Shown here one piece after another: positions 36,221-44,860 of a stretch of DNA of 64,000 nt. The DNA lies in NCBI RefSeq assembly GCF_028595325.1, contig NZ_JAQQXR010000004.1, positions 434,001 through 498,000 on the forward strand. The letters are read 5' to 3'. The notes under the pieces were generated by a model, which saw only the letters and a program-made list of their open reading frames with translations, ran no database searches and was not told the DNA's origin. The first letter of the stretch is position 1. Each line of letters begins with the position of its first letter. The position numbers were made by a program, and so were the translations under genes. Source of the DNA: Janthinobacterium fluminis (GTDB taxonomy: Bacteria > Pseudomonadota > Gammaproteobacteria > Burkholderiales > Burkholderiaceae_D).

Positions 36221-37825
36221 TTACTTCACCGCCAACGACACGCTGGCGGGAAACTGCGGCGCGCGCCGGTGCAGCGTCGCCTGCTCGAAAGCATACGCCA
36301 TTCCGATCAAAGCCGCCTCACTATAAGCGGCGCCGACGAAGGACAAGCCGACCGGCAAACCGTGTACGAAGCCGGCCGGCACCGTGATATGCGGATAGCC
36401 GGCGACGGCGGCCGGCGTCGAAAAACTGCCGCCATAATGATCGCCGTTGATGAAATCGGTCAGCCAGGCCGGCCCGCCCGTGGGCGCCACCAGCGCGTCG
36501 AGACGGTGCTCGCGCAGCACCTGGTCGATGCCCTCCTCGCGCGCATAGCGGCGGTTATTGGCCAGCGCATCCAGATACTCCTGACTATCCAGGCCGCCCT
36601 TGGCCTCGGCCCGCAGCAAATACTCCTGGCCGAAATAGCGCAGCTCGGTGGCGGCGTGCTTCTCGTTAAAGGCGATCAAGGCCGCCATGTCCGCCACCGG
36701 CGCGTCCGGCGCATAATCCTTCAAATAGGCCGCCAGATTGGCCTTGAACTCATACAGCAGCACCTCGGTTTCGCTGTCGCCGTACTTGGCCACGTTCGGC
36801 ACCTGCACCGGATCGACCAGCACGGCGCCCTGCGCCGCCAAGGCCTTGAGCGCCCGTTCGATGACGGCGTCCAGCTCGTCGTTACTGCCGAAGAAATCGC
36901 GCGCGACGCCGATGCGCATGCCGCGCAAGCCGCCCTTGTCGAGCGCCTTGGCGTAATCGCCAGCCTTGCCGGCGCCGTCCAGCGTGGCGGCGTCGGCCGG
37001 ATCGACGCCGACCATCGCCGCCAGCATCAGCGCCGCGTCGGTGACGCTGCGCGCCATCGGCCCGGCCGTGTCCTGCGAATGGGCGATCGGAATGATGCCG
37101 CCGCGGCTGACCAGCCCCAGCGTCGGCTTGATGCCGACCAGGCCGCAAATCGAGGCCGGCGAAACGATAGAACCGTCCGTCTCGCTGCCCACGGCCAGCG
37201 TCGCCAGGCTGGCGGCGATGGCCGCGCCCGAACCGGAACTGGAACCGCTGCAATTGCGGTCCAGCGCATACGGGTTGCGCGTCAGGCCGCCGCGTCCGCT
37301 CCAGCCGCTGACCGAATGGGTAGAACGCATATTCGCCCACTCGCTCAGATTGGTCTTGCCGAGGATGACGGCGCCGGCCGCGCGCAACTGCGCCACCACG
37401 TGGGCGTCGCGGGCGGCGCGCACGCCCACCAGCGCCAGCGAACCGGCGCTGGTGCTCATGCGGTCGGCCGTGGCGATATTATCCTTGAGCAGCACGGGAA
37501 TGCCGTGCAGGGGGCCGCGCAATTTTTTGGCGGCGCGCTCGCGGTCCATCTCGCGGGCGATCTTCAGGGCCTCGGGATTGAGTTCGATGATGGAATTGAT
37601 GCGCGGGCCGGACTTGTCGATCGAATTGATGCGGGCCAGATACTGCGACGTCAAGGCGTGCGAGCTGAGCTTGCCCGCCGCCATCAGCTCCTGCTGCTGC
37701 AACACGCCGGCGTCGAGGGCGCCGCCGGGCTTGAAGGCTGCATTGGCCGGCGCGCTGCGTGCCGGCGCGACACTGGCGACGGCGCCAACGGCCAAGCCCA
37801 TACCCACGAAATCCCTACGATCCAT
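36221..37825 (-). CDS. Tat-exported amidase (amidase signature family)
   Basis: A 534-residue amidase signature enzyme that hydrolyses C-N amide bonds; the substrate is undetermined. The catalytic Lys lies in GIPVLLKDNI, and the Ser-cisSer-Lys core is completed by NCSGSSSGSGAAIAA. The N-terminus MDRRDFVGMGLAVGAVASV has a twin-arginine motif with a hydrophobic core, so export by Tat is likely. I chose the ATG at 37825 because the upstream frame lacks a signal and GGGG lies 6-10 nt before it. It is upstream of ivy on the same strand. Confidence 0.88.
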   Translation of the reverse strand: MDRRDFVGMGLAVGAVASVAPARSAPANAAFKPGGALDAGVLQQQELMAAGKLSSHALTSQYLARINSIDKSGPRINSIIELNPEALKIAREMDRERAAKKLRGPLHGIPVLLKDNIATADRMSTSAGSLALVGVRAARDAHVVAQLRAAGAVILGKTNLSEWANMRSTHSVSGWSGRGGLTRNPYALDRNCSGSSSGSGAAIAASLATLAVGSETDGSIVSPASICGLVGIKPTLGLVSRGGIIPIAHSQDTAGPMARSVTDAALMLAAMVGVDPADAATLDGAGKAGDYAKALDKGGLRGMRIGVARDFFGSNDELDAVIERALKALAAQGAVLVDPVQVPNVAKYGDSETEVLLYEFKANLAAYLKDYAPDAPVADMAALIAFNEKHAATELRYFGQEYLLRAEAKGGLDSQEYLDALANNRRYAREEGIDQVLREHRLDALVAPTGGPAWLTDFINGDHYGGSFSTPAAVAGYPHITVPAGFVHGLPVGLSFVGAAYSEAALIGMAYAFEQATLHRRAPQFPASVSLAVK

Positions 37826-37953
37826 GCCAACCCCATCCTCAATGAAATGCGCCACATGCCCGCGAATGCGAACCAATAGCATAGCAGCAACAGGCATGAG
37901 AAAACGACACTATTAATCAATTATTTTATACGCACAGAAACATTTAATGCTTT

Positions 37954-38014
37954 ACAGCTGGGGACAGACCACGATTTCCAAGAAACATTCCTCGGAAATC
38001 GTGGTCTGTCCCCA
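37954..38014. repeat. Palindromic repeat A1 (upstream of mqsRA)
   Basis: Two perfect 21-bp arms, TGGGGACAGACCACGATTTC(C) and its complement (37959-37979 and 37994-38014), flank a 14-nt loop. The 61 nt from 37954 match the copy at 38802-38862 except for one base. The loop sequence is also the same in both. Confidence 0.9.
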
Positions 38015-38056
38015 CCAAGTACGGTTAAGCGAGCAACTAAGCAATTTACCAAAATA

Positions 38057-38069
38057 AACCAACTAGGTT
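38057..38069. promoter_or_regulatory. Putative MqsA operator
   Basis: AACCAACTAGGTT is an inverted repeat of the AACC(T)...AGGTT type bound by MqsA at the E. coli mqsRA promoter. It lies 11 nt upstream of the mqsR ATG, consistent with autoregulation. Confidence 0.65.
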
Positions 38070-38080
38070 AAATTACATTG

Positions 38081-38377
38081 ATGGAGAAGCACATCCCACA
38101 TTGCAGGCTGGCCGTGGCCAAAGCTTTAGTCAATGCCGGCAAGGTACGCACCACGCACGCGGCGCGAGTTGGCGCAAACGAGCTGGGGTTTACGCTCTCC
38201 GAGATGCTGGATGTGGTGATGGCGCTCACGCCGGCGGACTTCTACAAAAGCATGACCAGCCATGCCGATCACACGATATGGCAGGACGTCTACCGTCCAC
38301 GCACGCAGGCGGGCGACGTGTGCCTGAAACTGACGGTCGTTGATGACGTACTGATTGTGTCCTTCAAGGAGCTATGA
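38081..38377 (+). CDS. mqsR: MqsR-family mRNA interferase toxin
   Basis: A 98-residue RNase toxin that in E. coli cleaves mRNA at GCU. The protein aligns without gaps to E. coli MqsR as I remember it: MEKxxPHxRL at the start, FYKSMTS with K56, HTIWQDVYRPR with Q68, and VLIVSFKE at the end. At position 81, where E. coli has the catalytic Tyr, this protein has Cys (GDVCLKL). Toxicity may therefore be reduced or altered. The ATG at 38081 gives the normal length; an in-frame TTG lies one codon earlier. It is the first gene of an operon with mqsA, and an MqsA-type operator precedes it. Confidence 0.93.
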   Translation: MEKHIPHCRLAVAKALVNAGKVRTTHAARVGANELGFTLSEMLDVVMALTPADFYKSMTSHADHTIWQDVYRPRTQAGDVCLKLTVVDDVLIVSFKEL

Positions 38378-38379
38378 AC

Positions 38380-38781
38380 ATGAAATGCCCAGTTTGCGGC
38401 GCGGCTGAACTGATTCACGACACCCGCGACCTCCCCTACACCTACAAGGGGGAAAGCACCATCATCGCGGCAGTGACGGGCGACTTCTGCCCGGCCTGTG
38501 CCGAATCCATTCTGGACGCGGCCGAGTCGAATCGCGTCATGCGAGAAATGCAGGCATTCTCCAAGCAAGTGAATGCGGCCATCGTTGACCCAAGCTTCAT
38601 TACCAAGGTGCGCAAGAAGCTCGATCTTGACCAGCGCGAGGCCGCCGAAATCTTCGGCGGCGGCATCAATGCCTTCTCGCGCTACGAGAACGGCAAGACA
38701 AAGCCGCCGCTGGCCTTGGTCAAGCTGCTCAAGCTGCTGGATCGTCATCCCGATCTGCTCAATGAGGTCAGAACCGCCTGA
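38380..38781 (+). CDS. mqsA: MqsA antitoxin (zinc and HTH)
   Basis: A 133-residue antitoxin and repressor. The N-terminal zinc domain has C3, C6, C37 and C40, the same positions as E. coli MqsA, and neutralises MqsR. The C-terminal HTH-XRE domain (about 68-130, KKLDLDQREAAEIFGGGINAFSRYENGK) binds DNA palindromes. I chose the ATG at 38380 (MKCPVCG) because AAGGAG is 8 nt upstream. The earlier ATG at 38374 overlaps the mqsR stop as ATGA and lies only 2 nt after the same ribosome site. The pair sits between two near-identical palindromic repeats. Confidence 0.94.
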   Translation: MKCPVCGAAELIHDTRDLPYTYKGESTIIAAVTGDFCPACAESILDAAESNRVMREMQAFSKQVNAAIVDPSFITKVRKKLDLDQREAAEIFGGGINAFSRYENGKTKPPLALVKLLKLLDRHPDLLNEVRTA

Positions 38782-38800
38782 CCTTGGGGGCGTCGCCTTG

Positions 38801-38868
38801 CACAGCTGGGGACAGACCACGATTTCCAAGAAACATTCCTCGAAAATCGTGGTCTGTCCCCAGCTGTG
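38801..38868. repeat. Palindromic repeat A2 (downstream of mqsRA)
   Basis: 27-bp arms starting CACAGCTGGGGACAGACC and ending in its complement, with a single mismatch, flank the same 14-nt loop as copy A1. It lies between mqsA and the efp terminator. Confidence 0.9.
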
Positions 38869-38880
38869 CGGACGAAAAAA

Positions 38881-38900
38881 AACGCTGCAGCGGCAGCGTT
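38881..38900. terminator. Terminator of efp (bidirectional)
   Basis: AACGCTGC and GCAGCGTT pair as an 8-bp stem with loop AGCG. A-run before and T-run after make it a rho-independent terminator in both directions, ending efp on the minus strand. Confidence 0.85.
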
Positions 38901-38918
38901 TTTCGGAGGGCGGGTGGC

Positions 38919-39494
38919 TTAGTTGCGGACCACACGTTTGTACTCATTGGTACGGGTGTCGATTTCGATCACGTCGTCCTGGCTGACGAACAGCGGCACT
39001 TGCACGATGTGGCGGTGCGCGTCGATGGCGTTTTCGATCTTGGCTTCTTTCAAGACGTTGCCGGAGGTGTTGCCCTTGACTGCAGGCTCCGAGTAGACGA
39101 TCTGACGCGCGATGGTCGTCGGCAATTCAACGGAAATCGCCTTGCCGTCGTAGAACACGGCTTCGCATTCCATGCCGTCTTTCAGGTAATGCAGCGCATC
39201 GCCCAGGTTTTCTTCTTCGATTTCGTACTGGTTGTATTCCGTGTCCATGAACACGAACAGCGGGTCGGCGAAGTACGAGTAGGTCACTGGCTTCTTGTCC
39301 AAAACAACGACGTCGAACTTGTCGTCGCCGCGGAAGACGTTTTCCTGCGGGCTGTTCGTCAGAAGATTTTTCATCTTCCATTTGTATGTGAAGCCCGTGC
39401 GGCTCGAACCATTGACGTCGGAACGCAGCACGATCATTGGCTTGCTGTCAACCATGATGATGTTGCCAACACGAATTTCTTTTGCAGGTTTCAT
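38919..39494 (-). CDS. efp: Elongation factor P (Arg32 type)
   Basis: EF-P, 191 residues, relieves ribosome stalling at polyproline. The KOW-like domain I (about 1-65), the S1-like domains II and III, and the conserved C-terminal [23 protein letters not shown] are all present. The modified tip residue is Arg32 in NGSSR32TG instead of Lys34, which in betaproteobacteria is rhamnosylated by EarP. The cognate earP gene lies directly upstream on the same strand, 133 nt away. A TATAAT box (minus strand, 39606-39601) in that gap may give efp its own promoter. GC content and codon use are less extreme, as expected for a highly expressed gene. Confidence 0.96.
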   Translation of the reverse strand: MKPAKEIRVGNIIMVDSKPMIVLRSDVNGSSRTGFTYKWKMKNLLTNSPQENVFRGDDKFDVVVLDKKPVTYSYFADPLFVFMDTEYNQYEIEEENLGDALHYLKDGMECEAVFYDGKAISVELPTTIARQIVYSEPAVKGNTSGNVLKEAKIENAIDAHRHIVQVPLFVSQDDVIEIDTRTNEYKRVVRN

Positions 39495-39627
39495 AGGAAT
39501 TATACGTAAAAAGGAGGTTGCATAAAAATCATCTGTCGCCTGGCTAACCGCGCCGTAAGCTCACGTTTGATCGAAAAAATACCTTAAAAATTAACCGAAA
39601 ATTATACCTTACTTTTCGCGCGGCGGG

Positions 39628-40785
39628 CTACCGAAGCGAGCGGGCGAACGCCAGCATATTACTGGCGAGATCGCCGTTCGCCAACATTTCCCGCTGCCAG
39701 TCGGCGGCGCGGCGCGTCATGGCCGGCATGTCCGCCTGAAACGCCGCCCACAATGCCGCCCAGCCGGCCTCGGCCAACGCGCCGTTCCAGTGCAAGGCGA
39801 GCGCGTCCAGGCTGTCGATGCCGTCCGAATAACGCCGCAGGAAGGCGCGCAATTTGACATGGTGCAGGTTTTCGTCCTGCGGATAGATATGCCAGACGAA
39901 TGGCCGCCCCGCCCACTGCGCGCGCACGATGGAATCCTCGCCGCGCACGAAATTGAGGTCGCAGGCCCACAACAGCTTGTCGTAGTCCGGCTGCGCGACA
40001 AACGGCACGATGCGCACGGTCAGCGCGCCGCGGCTGCGCACCGCCCCAGCCTTGGCGTCCGCGCCGAGAAAGGCTTGCATCGCCGCGACGGCAACGCCTT
40101 CCGGCGCCAGGCAGGTGATGGCCGTTGCGCCGCCCTGCCAGGCGTCGAACAGGGCCTGGACCGGCGCGTCCGGATAACAGAACAGCGACACCTTCAGCGC
40201 GGCCATCTCGGCCGGCGCCAAGCCCAGCCGGGCCAGGAACGCCGTCATCGCCGCCGGGTCCGCCTGGAATTGCCGCCGCTCTTGCTCCAAGGCGGCCTCG
40301 CGCAGCAAACCGCCCGTTTTACTGGTAAAACCGGGGAAGAAAAAATGTTTCATCAAAGGCAGGCGCGGGTGCGGCGACTGCAGGGTGTGGCAACCCTCGA
40401 CCCACTCCTCGGCGCTCAAGCCTTCCAGATTGAACCACACCGGACGCGGATCGCACTGCGCCATGGCGGCAATGTAGCCGGGCGGGATATCGCAGGCGAA
40501 AAATTCGATGACGATATCGGCCACATCGGCGGCCGCGAACACGCCGTCCTGATCGCGCCAGTGGCGCACCGTCACGCCGGCCATCTGCTGCACCTCGGCG
40601 TCCGCCGCAAGCTCCGGGCAAATCCGCTGAAAACTGCGAAGATCGTCGACCCACAAGGTGACGGCAACGCCATGCTCCCCTTGCAACTGCCGCGCCAGAC
40701 GCCAGCAAATGCCGATGTCGCCATAGTTATCGACGACTTTGCAGAAGATGGCTAGCGAGCTGAGGGGATCTTTATCAAGGGACAT
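39628..40785 (-). CDS. earP: EF-P arginine rhamnosyltransferase EarP
   Basis: GT-B glycosyltransferase that transfers rhamnose from dTDP-rhamnose to Arg32 of EF-P. The 385 residues include the EarP motif VVDNYGDIGICWRLARQL with D19 and D23 at the positions of the two catalytic aspartates. FVRGEDSIVRAQWAGRPFVWHIYPQDENLHHVKL carries the sugar-nucleotide-binding Glu. The start at 40785 (MSLDKDPLSS) is the best in-frame ATG although its ribosome site is poor. It precedes efp, the usual arrangement in this clade. Confidence 0.93.
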   Translation of the reverse strand: MSLDKDPLSSLAIFCKVVDNYGDIGICWRLARQLQGEHGVAVTLWVDDLRSFQRICPELAADAEVQQMAGVTVRHWRDQDGVFAAADVADIVIEFFACDIPPGYIAAMAQCDPRPVWFNLEGLSAEEWVEGCHTLQSPHPRLPLMKHFFFPGFTSKTGGLLREAALEQERRQFQADPAAMTAFLARLGLAPAEMAALKVSLFCYPDAPVQALFDAWQGGATAITCLAPEGVAVAAMQAFLGADAKAGAVRSRGALTVRIVPFVAQPDYDKLLWACDLNFVRGEDSIVRAQWAGRPFVWHIYPQDENLHHVKLRAFLRRYSDGIDSLDALALHWNGALAEAGWAALWAAFQADMPAMTRRAADWQREMLANGDLASNMLAFARSLR

Positions 40786-40852
40786 TTTTTGATGGCTTAG
40801 GCAGCAAAGGGCGGGCGGCGCGGCAGAGCGAATGCACGGCGCAAAAGAAAAT

Positions 40853-40885
40853 GCCGGCTGCGACACCAAATAGTATCGCGCCGGC
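40853..40885 (-). terminator. Terminator after the tRNA-Glu genes
   Basis: On the minus strand GCCGGC-GCGA and TCGC-A-GCCGGC pair with one bulge, followed by ATTTTCTTTT. It ends the transcript of the tRNA-Glu gene at 40893. Confidence 0.7.
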
Positions 40886-40892
40886 CATGTTC

Positions 40893-40968
40893 TGGCGTCC
40901 CCAAGGGGATTCGAACCCCTGTACTCACCGTGAAAGGGTGATGTCCTAGGCCTCTAGACGATGGGGAC
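40893..40968 (-). tRNA. tRNA-Glu (TTC), copy 1
   Basis: 76-nt cloverleaf with encoded CCA. GTCCCCA pairs with TGGGGAC; the anticodon loop is CTTTCAC (anticodon TTC) and the T-arm GGGGTTCGAATCCCC is complete. It is followed by the terminator at 40853-40885. Confidence 0.97.
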
Positions 40969-41029
40969 AGAAATCTGTCCTGAATGCCGAACCGCGCATT
41001 CTGACCTGGTAAAACTGAAGCCAAAAACT

Positions 41030-41105
41030 TGGCGTCCCCAAGGGGATTCGAACCCCTGTACTCACCGTGAAAGGGTGATGTCCTAGGCCTCTAGACGATG
41101 GGGAC
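41030..41105 (-). tRNA. tRNA-Glu (TTC), copy 2
   Basis: Identical in sequence to the copy at 40893, 61 nt away. Downstream border of the three-gene islet at 41247-43879. Confidence 0.97.
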
Positions 41106-41246
41106 CTGTGCTGAAAAATACCGCTCAGCGGACTCTGATCCGAGAGATTTTTTACCCCTCAAAAAAGCGTGCGCGAAGTTTAACACGAAGCGGCGCGCCA
41201 AATCAATAGACGGGCTCGCGTCGCCGCACATCTATCCAGCCCGGGC

Positions 41247-41933
41247 TCAGCTCTTGTCTTTGCCCTTCCCCGCCGGCGCGGCGCCGAATTTTTTGTCCAC
41301 CTCGACCTTCAGCCCCGTCGGCAAAGCAAAGAATTTCACCAGATCGGGCCGGTCGAGCGCCAGCTGATAGAGAGAAATATACGAGGCGTTCAGCTGATCC
41401 GGCCCGTCCCGCTTACCGTGCGCATCCATGACGAACCAGCCGGACGTCACCTCGCTGGCAATGCGGTACATCACCACACTCTCGGCGCTCTTGTAATTCG
41501 CGTCCACCAACACACTTTGCCGCATGGATGGAAACGCCGGCGCCTCGGGCGGCCGCAGGTTTTCCAGCATCTCTTTTTGCGCGCGCATGGTCTTCAAGGT
41601 ATTGTCGATCGACTCAATATACGCAATCGGCATGCTCTTCATATCGGGCTCGGCAACCCTGAGCACCCCATCCGCGCCGCCGTCCAGCCGCAACAGCATC
41701 CAGCCGACCTGCATGAACTCGCCGGCCGCGAAGCGCTCCCCGCTGGCAACGCGCTGCTCCAGATGATCGAGAAGCCACTGGATATCGGCGCCTGGCATGG
41801 CCTCGTCCAACACCCGGACCTGAAATTCAGGATGCTGGAACTGGCTGCACCGCGCAGTCAGGAACGTGCCCGCGAGCGCATTCCCCGCGACACAAAGACA
41901 CAATAACAAAGCACACTGCAGTCTAAGCAACAC
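41247..41933 (-). CDS. Secreted hypothetical protein in the tRNA-bounded islet
   Basis: A protein of about 228 residues. I place the start at a GTG at 41933 because AAAGG lies 5 nt upstream and it yields a clean signal peptide (MLLRLQCALLLCLCVAGNALAG). The mature part is acidic to neutral and helical in the middle (SIDNTLKTMRAQKEMLENLRPP), ending in a Lys/Gly-rich tail. I do not recognise a family. It is the third gene of a likely operon behind the PoNi-like gene, so a role as a further immunity or accessory factor is possible but only inferred from position. Confidence 0.65.
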   Translation of the reverse strand: MLLRLQCALLLCLCVAGNALAGTFLTARCSQFQHPEFQVRVLDEAMPGADIQWLLDHLEQRVASGERFAAGEFMQVGWMLLRLDGGADGVLRVAEPDMKSMPIAYIESIDNTLKTMRAQKEMLENLRPPEAPAFPSMRQSVLVDANYKSAESVVMYRIASEVTSGWFVMDAHGKRDGPDQLNASYISLYQLALDRPDLVKFFALPTGLKVEVDKKFGAAPAGKGKDKS

Positions 41934-41980
41934 AACAACCTTTCTGCGCACAAGGCAAACGGCCAGACCCGGCCCGAATT

Positions 41981-43435
41981 TTATGGCGAGCGCGGGAATT
42001 GCCGCCTGGCATAGGCGAGCAATTCCCGCGGATACGCCCAATGCTGAATGCCGGCGTCGTCGATATCCAGCAAATAGGCCAGCGCCGCAGCCTCGAAAGC
42101 CCACAGTCCGGAATAACCGCCCAGGCCGTTCGACCGCAAATGCCCGTTATACCAGGTGTAGGAAACGAGCTCCGGATGCCACGCCTGCAGGAATTGCTTG
42201 ATACAGTCCGCCCGCCCGGGCGCCTCCTCGTCAAGGCAATCGACCAGGTGCGTGTACGGAATGTCGTGATACCACTCGTCGATGTCGTCGTCGCGATCGG
42301 GCAGGCTGAATTTCAGCAGCGCCTCGAATAAGGCGTCTTCGCCGCGATACTCATGGTCCTGCATTGCGGCGATGCGCGCAACCAGATCGCCGCGCCCCAG
42401 CAGATAACTGGCGCCGAGTAATTGCATGCAGCGGGCGTATTCCTGCACATCCTCGAAATTCAAGGCCGACAGTTCGTGTTCGCCGTAATCGCGCGTCAGC
42501 GCCACGCGCGCCTTTTCATGCGCAGCAACCGCCAGCTCCAGCACCCGCCCCAGGTCTTCGAATGGCAAGCCGGCCGTGTATTTCAAGGAGAATTCACGGA
42601 AGCGCGCGTCGCTGGCCGCATAAACCCAATACGGGTCGTCGGTGTTGAATCGATATCCTTTGTCGCGCCGCAGCTCATACGCCCGCGCCAGCGCTTCGAT
42701 ATAGGCGACTTCACGCGGGTAGCTGGGCAAATCGACGATGCTCTGCCGCGGCGCGTGCGGCCAGGCGGCGCAACGCTCGGACATCAATTGCGCGGCGCAT
42801 TCCTTCCGCACCGCCCAATCGGCGGCCGTCGCGGTGAATTGCCGGCGCATCTCCGCGCTCTCGGGCTGGGAGCCGAAACCGGGATAGGTCGTGCCCAGCA
42901 GGGTAAAGCCGGCGAAGGCACTGCTCTCGTAGGCGATGGTCGTTCTCGTCTCGATTATTCCGCTTCCGCTCAGATCGCTCACGCGGAAATAAACGTCATC
43001 ATGGTGGCGCGGCAATCCGCCCGCCGGCGCAATGGGCGACAGATCGCCCTCATCCAGCCTGGACAACCCGCCGCCGGCATCCACCTCATACGCCTCCAGC
43101 AAGGAATCCAGGCCGCTCGGCCTGTCTATTTTATTATCGGCGTCGTATTGCAGATCCAGCCCCTGCGCAAACAATGCCGCATGGCGCCCCGCAAATACAA
43201 AATATACGCCGATGATGCTGCCCACCATCAGGTCGGTGCTCTGGCCACAGATACTCACCGGCTCAGGCAGGCGGAACCATTCATGGCCGCCAATCCCCGC
43301 CATCGGGGCATCCTCATCGGCCGCCGGATTGTCGATACGGCGCGCCTGGCGCCATGCATGCATGGCCCGCTGCTCGCCTTCGGCGGGACGCGCGCGCCCC
43401 GTCAGATCAAGAACATGTAATTCCAAAAAATTCAT
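41981..43435 (-). CDS. Protein with PoNi-like (DUF1911) immunity domain
   Basis: A 484-residue soluble protein. The C-terminal ~160 residues resemble the PoNi/DUF1910-DUF1911 fold of immunity proteins against PoNe DNase effectors. The supporting segments are YARCMQLLGASYLLGR, the acidic HHxx-free stretch DRDDDIDEWYHD, then GYSGLWAFEAAALAYLLDIDD and AYPRELLAYARRQ. The N-terminal 250 residues are unfamiliar and may be a second domain that recognises a toxin or anchors the protein. No PoNe or T6SS gene is in the window, so it would be an orphan. Lower GC than its flanks and placement within a tRNA array support transfer. The assignment is by motif. Confidence 0.7.
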   Translation of the reverse strand: MNFLELHVLDLTGRARPAEGEQRAMHAWRQARRIDNPAADEDAPMAGIGGHEWFRLPEPVSICGQSTDLMVGSIIGVYFVFAGRHAALFAQGLDLQYDADNKIDRPSGLDSLLEAYEVDAGGGLSRLDEGDLSPIAPAGGLPRHHDDVYFRVSDLSGSGIIETRTTIAYESSAFAGFTLLGTTYPGFGSQPESAEMRRQFTATAADWAVRKECAAQLMSERCAAWPHAPRQSIVDLPSYPREVAYIEALARAYELRRDKGYRFNTDDPYWVYAASDARFREFSLKYTAGLPFEDLGRVLELAVAAHEKARVALTRDYGEHELSALNFEDVQEYARCMQLLGASYLLGRGDLVARIAAMQDHEYRGEDALFEALLKFSLPDRDDDIDEWYHDIPYTHLVDCLDEEAPGRADCIKQFLQAWHPELVSYTWYNGHLRSNGLGGYSGLWAFEAAALAYLLDIDDAGIQHWAYPRELLAYARRQFPRSP

Positions 43436-43465
43436 CGTGCGCCTTCTAATTCCAATCGGGAGTGA

Positions 43466-43879
43466 CTATTCGCATGCTATTGGCTTGGCCCTGGATAAGG
43501 CCGACACCGCCTTCAGCTTGGCCGTGTCGTGGTAATCGCCCTGCTCGCGATAAATCACATAGCCATAAATTTCGATACTCGCCCTGGCCTGGAAACCGCA
43601 GCCGATTGCCGCCTCCTTGCCCGGCACATGCAGCAGCGCCCTCGCCTCGGCATCGTTGGCGAAGCAAAACCACACGGGCAGGCCATTTTTCGGCCGCGGC
43701 ACGCGTCCCCATTGTTTTTTATCGGGATGAAAACAGACGGCGTCGCCAATGATGTCGAGATCGTCCGCGCCGGTGCGGTACATATAGACGCCATCCAGCT
43801 GGATCGGATTGGACGGACTTTGCGCATGCGCGGCGGGCGCCAGCAGGAAGGCCAGCATGATCGCATAGAGTGATTTCAT
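43466..43879 (-). CDS. Secreted hypothetical protein (137 aa)
   Basis: A 137-residue protein with a signal peptide (MKSLYAIMLAFLLAPAAHAQ). The mature part (residues 20-137) contains three Cys and the stretch PKNGLPVWFCFANDAEARALL; it is probably a small periplasmic domain. I do not recognise it. It is the first gene of the islet operon, 30 nt upstream of the PoNi-like gene. The ATG at 43879 is chosen since it starts the signal peptide. Confidence 0.68.
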   Translation of the reverse strand: MKSLYAIMLAFLLAPAAHAQSPSNPIQLDGVYMYRTGADDLDIIGDAVCFHPDKKQWGRVPRPKNGLPVWFCFANDAEARALLHVPGKEAAIGCGFQARASIEIYGYVIYREQGDYHDTAKLKAVSALSRAKPIACE

Positions 43880-44058
43880 TAGACTCCCCGGCAATGTCGA
43901 ATATAGGGGGCTATATTAGCCGGTCCGGCATGATTGCGTCGCAAAAGGGAGTTGAATCGAAAATGCGGAGGGGAAAAACAAAAAAGCCGCACTGGGCGGC
44001 TTGATCTGCGACTGCGTTTGACTTGCTTGCCGGCGATTGCCCCGCAAACTGTCGAATC

Positions 44059-44134
44059 TGGCGTCCCCAAGGGGATTCGAACCCCTGTACTCACCGTGAA
44101 AGGGTGATGTCCTAGGCCTCTAGACGATGGGGAC
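44059..44134 (-). tRNA. tRNA-Glu (TTC), copy 3
   Basis: Identical to the other four tRNA-Glu copies. Upstream border of the three-gene islet. Confidence 0.97.
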
Positions 44135-44160
44135 CATGAACTGCATCATTTTCTGTGCTT

Positions 44161-44236
<76 letters not shown>

Positions 44237-44290
44237 CTGGCACAGAACAAAACAAACCGCGTGAGCGATTTTTACTACCACTACGAAACC

Positions 44291-44366
44291 TGGCGTCCCC
44301 AAGGGGATTCGAACCCCTGTACTCACCGTGAAAGGGTGATGTCCTAGGCCTCTAGACGATGGGGAC
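44291..44366 (-). tRNA. tRNA-Glu (TTC), copy 4
   Basis: Identical to the other tRNA-Glu copies; second Ala-Glu unit of the tandem. Confidence 0.97.
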
Positions 44367-44399
44367 CATGAACTACATTTTCTACAACTTTCTGCGCAG

Positions 44400-44475
<76 letters not shown>

Positions 44476-44575
44476 CGGGCGCAGAAATAATAAAAGCCGC
44501 ACTTGGCGACTTTGTCTTACTAACTGTTTAAGGCTACTGCCAACAACAAATAGTACAACAACCGCTAAACTACTT

Positions 44576-44651
44576 TGGCGTCCCCAAGGGGATTCGAACC
44601 CCTGTACTCACCGTGAAAGGGTGATGTCCTAGGCCTCTAGACGATGGGGAC
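44576..44651 (-). tRNA. tRNA-Glu (TTC), copy 5
   Basis: Identical to the other tRNA-Glu copies; first Ala-Glu unit after gltX in the direction of transcription. Confidence 0.97.
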
Positions 44652-44722
44652 CCTGAACTGCCAACTACTACATCTGCGCTAACTTCTTTCAACCTAAAAC
44701 AGAAAATTGCTTTTCTGTTTGC

Positions 44723-44798
<76 letters not shown>

Positions 44799-44860
44799 GT
44801 TGGCGCAGAAACAAGAGTATAGCAAAGATACAGGAGGATGCAAATACCCTTTTGCAACTA

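Noticed and set aside
37954-38868. A complete insertion sequence carrying mqsRA
   Set aside because: There is no transposase gene between the repeats and no visible target-site duplication.
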